From: Chloroflexota bacterium
GTDB taxonomy: Bacteria; Chloroflexota; Anaerolineae; Promineifilales; Promineifilaceae
Direction: 5' to 3'
NCBI GenBank assembly: GCA_008501785.1
Contig: QQUD01000667.1
Coordinates: 1-7,145, forward strand
DNA length: 7,145 nucleotides
Shown here: positions 5,157 through 7,145 of the stretch, one piece after another
How positions within the stretch are numbered: the stretch's first letter is position 1
How the letters are laid out: every line of letters starts with the position of its first letter
Made by a program: the position numbers and the translations under genes
Notes under the pieces: generated by a model
Databases searched by the model: none
What the model saw: only the letters and a program-made list of their open reading frames with translations
Told to the model about the DNA's origin: nothing

Positions 5157-6506
5157 ATGGCTAATCAAACGATGAAAGAACGATTGTTGTATACCACAAC
5201 TACCGATGACCGCAGCCGAATGCGAGCTGTTGCCAACAATCTAATTTTGCATTTGCATCCAACCAAGGTTCCAAAACGGGCGCTGCGTTTTTCCTACACA
5301 TGGGGGCTAGGCGGCATTTCTACAATTTTGGCACTACTGCTCATCATTACCGGCGTCTTACTCATGTTTCGCTACGACGCCAGCATTGAACGCGCCTACA
5401 CCAGCATTCAATATTTAGAAACCCAAGTCATGTTTGGTTCATTGATTCGTGCTGTTCATCATTGGTCAGCCAATTTGCTCGTGATTACCGCATTTTTGCA
5501 CATGCTGCGCGTCTTTTTTACCGGCGGCTTTTTGAAAGGGCGCTCGACCAATTGGATCATTGGCATCGTTTTGTTGCTGTTAGTGGTGGCATTTAATTTT
5601 ACAGGTTATTTGCTGCCTTGGGATCAGCTTGCCTATTGGGCAATCACAGTTGGCACAAGTTTACTCAGTTACATTCCATTGATTGGAACGGCCGTTTCCA
5701 ACTTCCTCCTCGGTGGCCCCGAAGTCGGGCAAGGCACACTGCGTAACTTCTACGCAATCCACGTCGCTGTCCTGCCCGCCACCATGATTGTGCTCATGTC
5801 CTACCACTTTTGGAAAGTACGCAAAGATGGCGGCATCTCCCAACCCGAACCACCCATCGGCGAAAACGGCAAACGCGAACGCATCGAGCGCGTCACCACT
5901 ATTCCCCATTTAGTCCAAATTGAGCTAGCAGCAACGGCCGTTTTGCTCACCGCCATCATCATCTGGTCCATCTTTGTCCCCGCCCCCCTCGAAGAACTCG
6001 CCAACCCAGCCCATCCACCCAACCCAGCCAAAGCAGCCTGGTACTTCATGGGCCTACAAGAACTGCTGCTGCACATGCACCCATTAGCCACCCTACTCTT
6101 ACCCGGCATCATTTTAGGCGCACTAATTGCCCTGCCATATTGGGACAAACAAGAAGATCAAATTGGTGTTTATTTCCGGTCAGTCATTGGCAAACAAACC
6201 GCCCTTGTCGGCATTATCCTCAGCATCATTTTAATCCCGCTGCTCGTTCTCATCGACGAATGGTGGCTCGATTTACCCGCACTGCTCCCCACCTGGCCCA
6301 CACTCATTTCCAACGGACTGCTGCCACTGCTGCTCTCCCTTGGCGCACTCGCCGCCATCTACAAAGCATTACGCAAGCTGTTCACCGCCTCCCGCAGCGA
6401 AGCAGTCGTCGGACTCTTCACATTTATCATGGTCAGCCTGATCGTTTTAACTATCATCGGCGTTTACTTTCGCGGAGCCAACATGGCACTCATCTGGCCT
6501 GTATAA
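5157..6506 (+). CDS. Cytochrome b (fused b6/subunit IV type) of a bc-type quinol oxidoreductase
   Basis: The 449-residue integral membrane protein should oxidise quinol and pass electrons through two b hemes, with the Rieske protein encoded next. Residues 1-225 match cytochrome b6. Heme-ligand pairs are His101/His115 (helix B) and His202/His217 (helix D), spaced 14 and 15 as in b6. LLPWDQ at about 152-157 and GGFLKGR are also present. The position of the b6f heme-c Cys is Gly50, so no covalent c-type heme is expected. Residues about 250-449 match subunit IV and continue with extra helices; I count about nine membrane segments in all. The Qo-site PEWY motif is replaced by A-A-W-Y (293-296) in PAKAAWYFMGLQELL. 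ATG 5157 has AGGAA six bases upstream. An in-frame ATG at 5061 lies beside the inverted repeat and would add 32 non-homologous residues, so I rejected it. Two ACGGCCGT palindromes are inside. Confidence 0.93.
   Translation: MANQTMKERLLYTTTTDDRSRMRAVANNLILHLHPTKVPKRALRFSYTWGLGGISTILALLLIITGVLLMFRYDASIERAYTSIQYLETQVMFGSLIRAVHHWSANLLVITAFLHMLRVFFTGGFLKGRSTNWIIGIVLLLLVVAFNFTGYLLPWDQLAYWAITVGTSLLSYIPLIGTAVSNFLLGGPEVGQGTLRNFYAIHVAVLPATMIVLMSYHFWKVRKDGGISQPEPPIGENGKRERIERVTTIPHLVQIELAATAVLLTAIIIWSIFVPAPLEELANPAHPPNPAKAAWYFMGLQELLLHMHPLATLLLPGIILGALIALPYWDKQEDQIGVYFRSVIGKQTALVGIILSIILIPLLVLIDEWWLDLPALLPTWPTLISNGLLPLLLSLGALAAIYKALRKLFTASRSEAVVGLFTFIMVSLIVLTIIGVYFRGANMALIWPV
5687..5696. repeat. AACGGCCGTT palindrome, site 8
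   Basis: Full palindrome in the cytochrome b loop after helix C, read as Thr-Ala-Val-(Ser). The codon style changes from T/G-ending codons before to C-ending codons after, although the 50-base counts (G11/C10, then G13/C18) show only a modest G/C shift. Confidence 0.85.
5933..5942. repeat. AACGGCCGTT palindrome, site 9
   Basis: Full palindrome at the first subunit-IV-like helix of cytochrome b, read as Thr-Ala-Val-(Leu). Flanks: G9/C16 before, G7/C23 after. This is the one clear exception to the G-rich upstream side. Confidence 0.85.
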
Positions 6507-6600
6507 AACAATAACAAATTAAAGTAATAAACAGATTTCCTTTTCTTAAATCCGTTCATTACTCCAATCCGTTGTTGCCATTTCTTAACAGATAAATCTT
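6507..6600. other. Short intergenic spacer with AATCCGTT direct repeat
   Basis: AATCCGTT occurs at 6549-6556 and again at 6566-6573, a 17-base spacing. The spacer is AT-rich and shows no clear Shine-Dalgarno before the Rieske ATG at 6601. The word ATCCGT also occurs in the inverted repeat before cytochrome b, so the spacers may share a repeat family. Confidence 0.45.
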
Positions 6601-7092
6601 ATGAATGTTAAAAAAGACCCCACCCAACTAACCCGCCGCAATTTCCTAAAAATGGGCATGGGCGCACTCAGCGCCGTGGCCTTGCTCGAAGTTGGCGGCA
6701 TCAGCTTACTATTTATGCAGCCACGCAGCCTGGAAGGCGAATTTGGCGGCACAATGACGGCTGGCATGGTTGACAGCTTTGTCAATGGAACGGTGACAGA
6801 GTTTCCAAACGGCCGTTTCTACCTCATCCGCTCCCACGACGGCGGCTTTCTCGCCGTATACCGGCGCTGCACCCACCTCGGCTGCACCATCAACTGGGAA
6901 CCCGACCAAAACCGCTTCTTCTGTCCCTGCCACGCCTCCAGCTTCGACCTGCACGGCGACGTCGAAAACCCACCAGCACCACGCGCACTCGACACATTCC
7001 CAGTGCAGCTCGATGCAGGACAGGTCATCGTCGATACATCACAAATCAATCCTCGCGACACATTTTCGCCAGAACAATTGGTTTATGCGTGA
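6601..7092 (+). CDS. Rieske [2Fe-2S] protein of the bc-type complex, Tat-exported
   Basis: This 163-residue protein carries electrons from the quinol site of cytochrome b to a c-type cytochrome. The N-terminus has a twin-arginine motif TRRNFLK (11-17) followed by a hydrophobic helix (about 18-39). That pattern fits Tat export with the helix kept as a membrane anchor, as in bacterial Rieske subunits. The cluster-binding boxes are complete: CTHLGC (90-95) and CPCHASSF (108-115). Cys90/His92 and Cys108/His111 are the iron ligands, and Cys95/Cys110 form the expected disulfide, so a high-potential Rieske fold is likely. Length is normal to slightly short for the family. It lies 94 bases after cytochrome b on the same strand, presumably in one operon, though no strong ribosome site is visible before the ATG. 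No cytochrome c1 or f gene follows within the window. Confidence 0.94.
   Translation: MNVKKDPTQLTRRNFLKMGMGALSAVALLEVGGISLLFMQPRSLEGEFGGTMTAGMVDSFVNGTVTEFPNGRFYLIRSHDGGFLAVYRRCTHLGCTINWEPDQNRFFCPCHASSFDLHGDVENPPAPRALDTFPVQLDAGQVIVDTSQINPRDTFSPEQLVYA
6807..6818. repeat. AAACGGCCGTTT palindrome, site 10
   Basis: A 12-base version in the Rieske gene before the cluster-binding fold, read as Asn-Gly-Arg-(Phe). Flanks: G16/C10 before, G11/C22 after. Confidence 0.85.
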
Positions 7093-7103
7093 GCAATTCA
7101 ACA

Positions 7104-7140
7104 TTTCAGCACTTCAGCTAGTCAGCTTTTCTGGCTGAAA
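7104..7140. repeat. Imperfect hairpin after the Rieske gene
   Basis: TTTCAGC (7104-7110) is complementary to GCTGAAA (7134-7140). CAGCT words recur in the 23-base loop, which also holds the short T run TTTT. It starts 12 bases after the Rieske stop. It could be a weak terminator or a repeat copy; the window ends before its 3' context can be judged. Confidence 0.4.
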
Positions 7141-7145
7141 CGCTG

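Noticed and set aside
6140..6514. Plus-strand 124-codon frame overlapping the end of cytochrome b
   Set aside because: An out-of-frame reading of cytochrome b, rich in Arg, His and Thr, with no recognisable domain.

Overview
The window looks like part of a chromosome from an uncultured Chloroflexota bacterium of the Anaerolineae or Promineifilales type. That placement is an inference. It rests on an OmpR-class two-component pair, a TPR protein with an N-terminal death-like adaptor domain, a DUF2202 lipoprotein with a Gly/Gln/Asn tail, and a one-piece cytochrome b followed by a Tat-exported Rieske protein. No rRNA, tRNA, CRISPR array, transposase or phage gene is visible.

Layout. 1-293 (+): C-terminal winged-helix half of an OmpR/PhoB response regulator, cut by the window edge. 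334-1692 (+): its partner HAMP sensor histidine kinase, with a TTG start. 1698-3722 (-): a convergent gene for a 674-residue protein with an effector-associated-type N-terminal domain, one membrane helix, an alpha/beta domain and about eleven TPRs. 3723-4141: non-coding, with a degenerate repeat cluster. 4154-5038 (+): a DUF2202 ferritin-like lipoprotein. 5157-6506 (+): a fused cytochrome b of a quinol:acceptor oxidoreductase. 6601-7092 (+): a Rieske [2Fe-2S] protein. 7093-7145: non-coding, with a small hairpin.

The kinase and regulator form one signalling unit. Cytochrome b and the Rieske protein form the catalytic core of a bc-type complex whose cytochrome c partner is not in the window. 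The TPR gene stands alone, is visibly more AT-rich, and seems to be a separate island.

The most striking signal is not a gene. A perfect palindrome, AACGGCCGTT (core ACGGCCGT), occurs ten times in the window, always inside coding sequence, in five of the six genes, and never in the 2-kb TPR gene or between genes. It is used in only two of the three possible reading frames. At most sites the coding strand changes from G-rich (G/T-style codons) before the palindrome to C-rich (C-ending codons) after it. This resembles a highly iterated palindrome, with the added feature of a local strand-composition switch centred on the sites.
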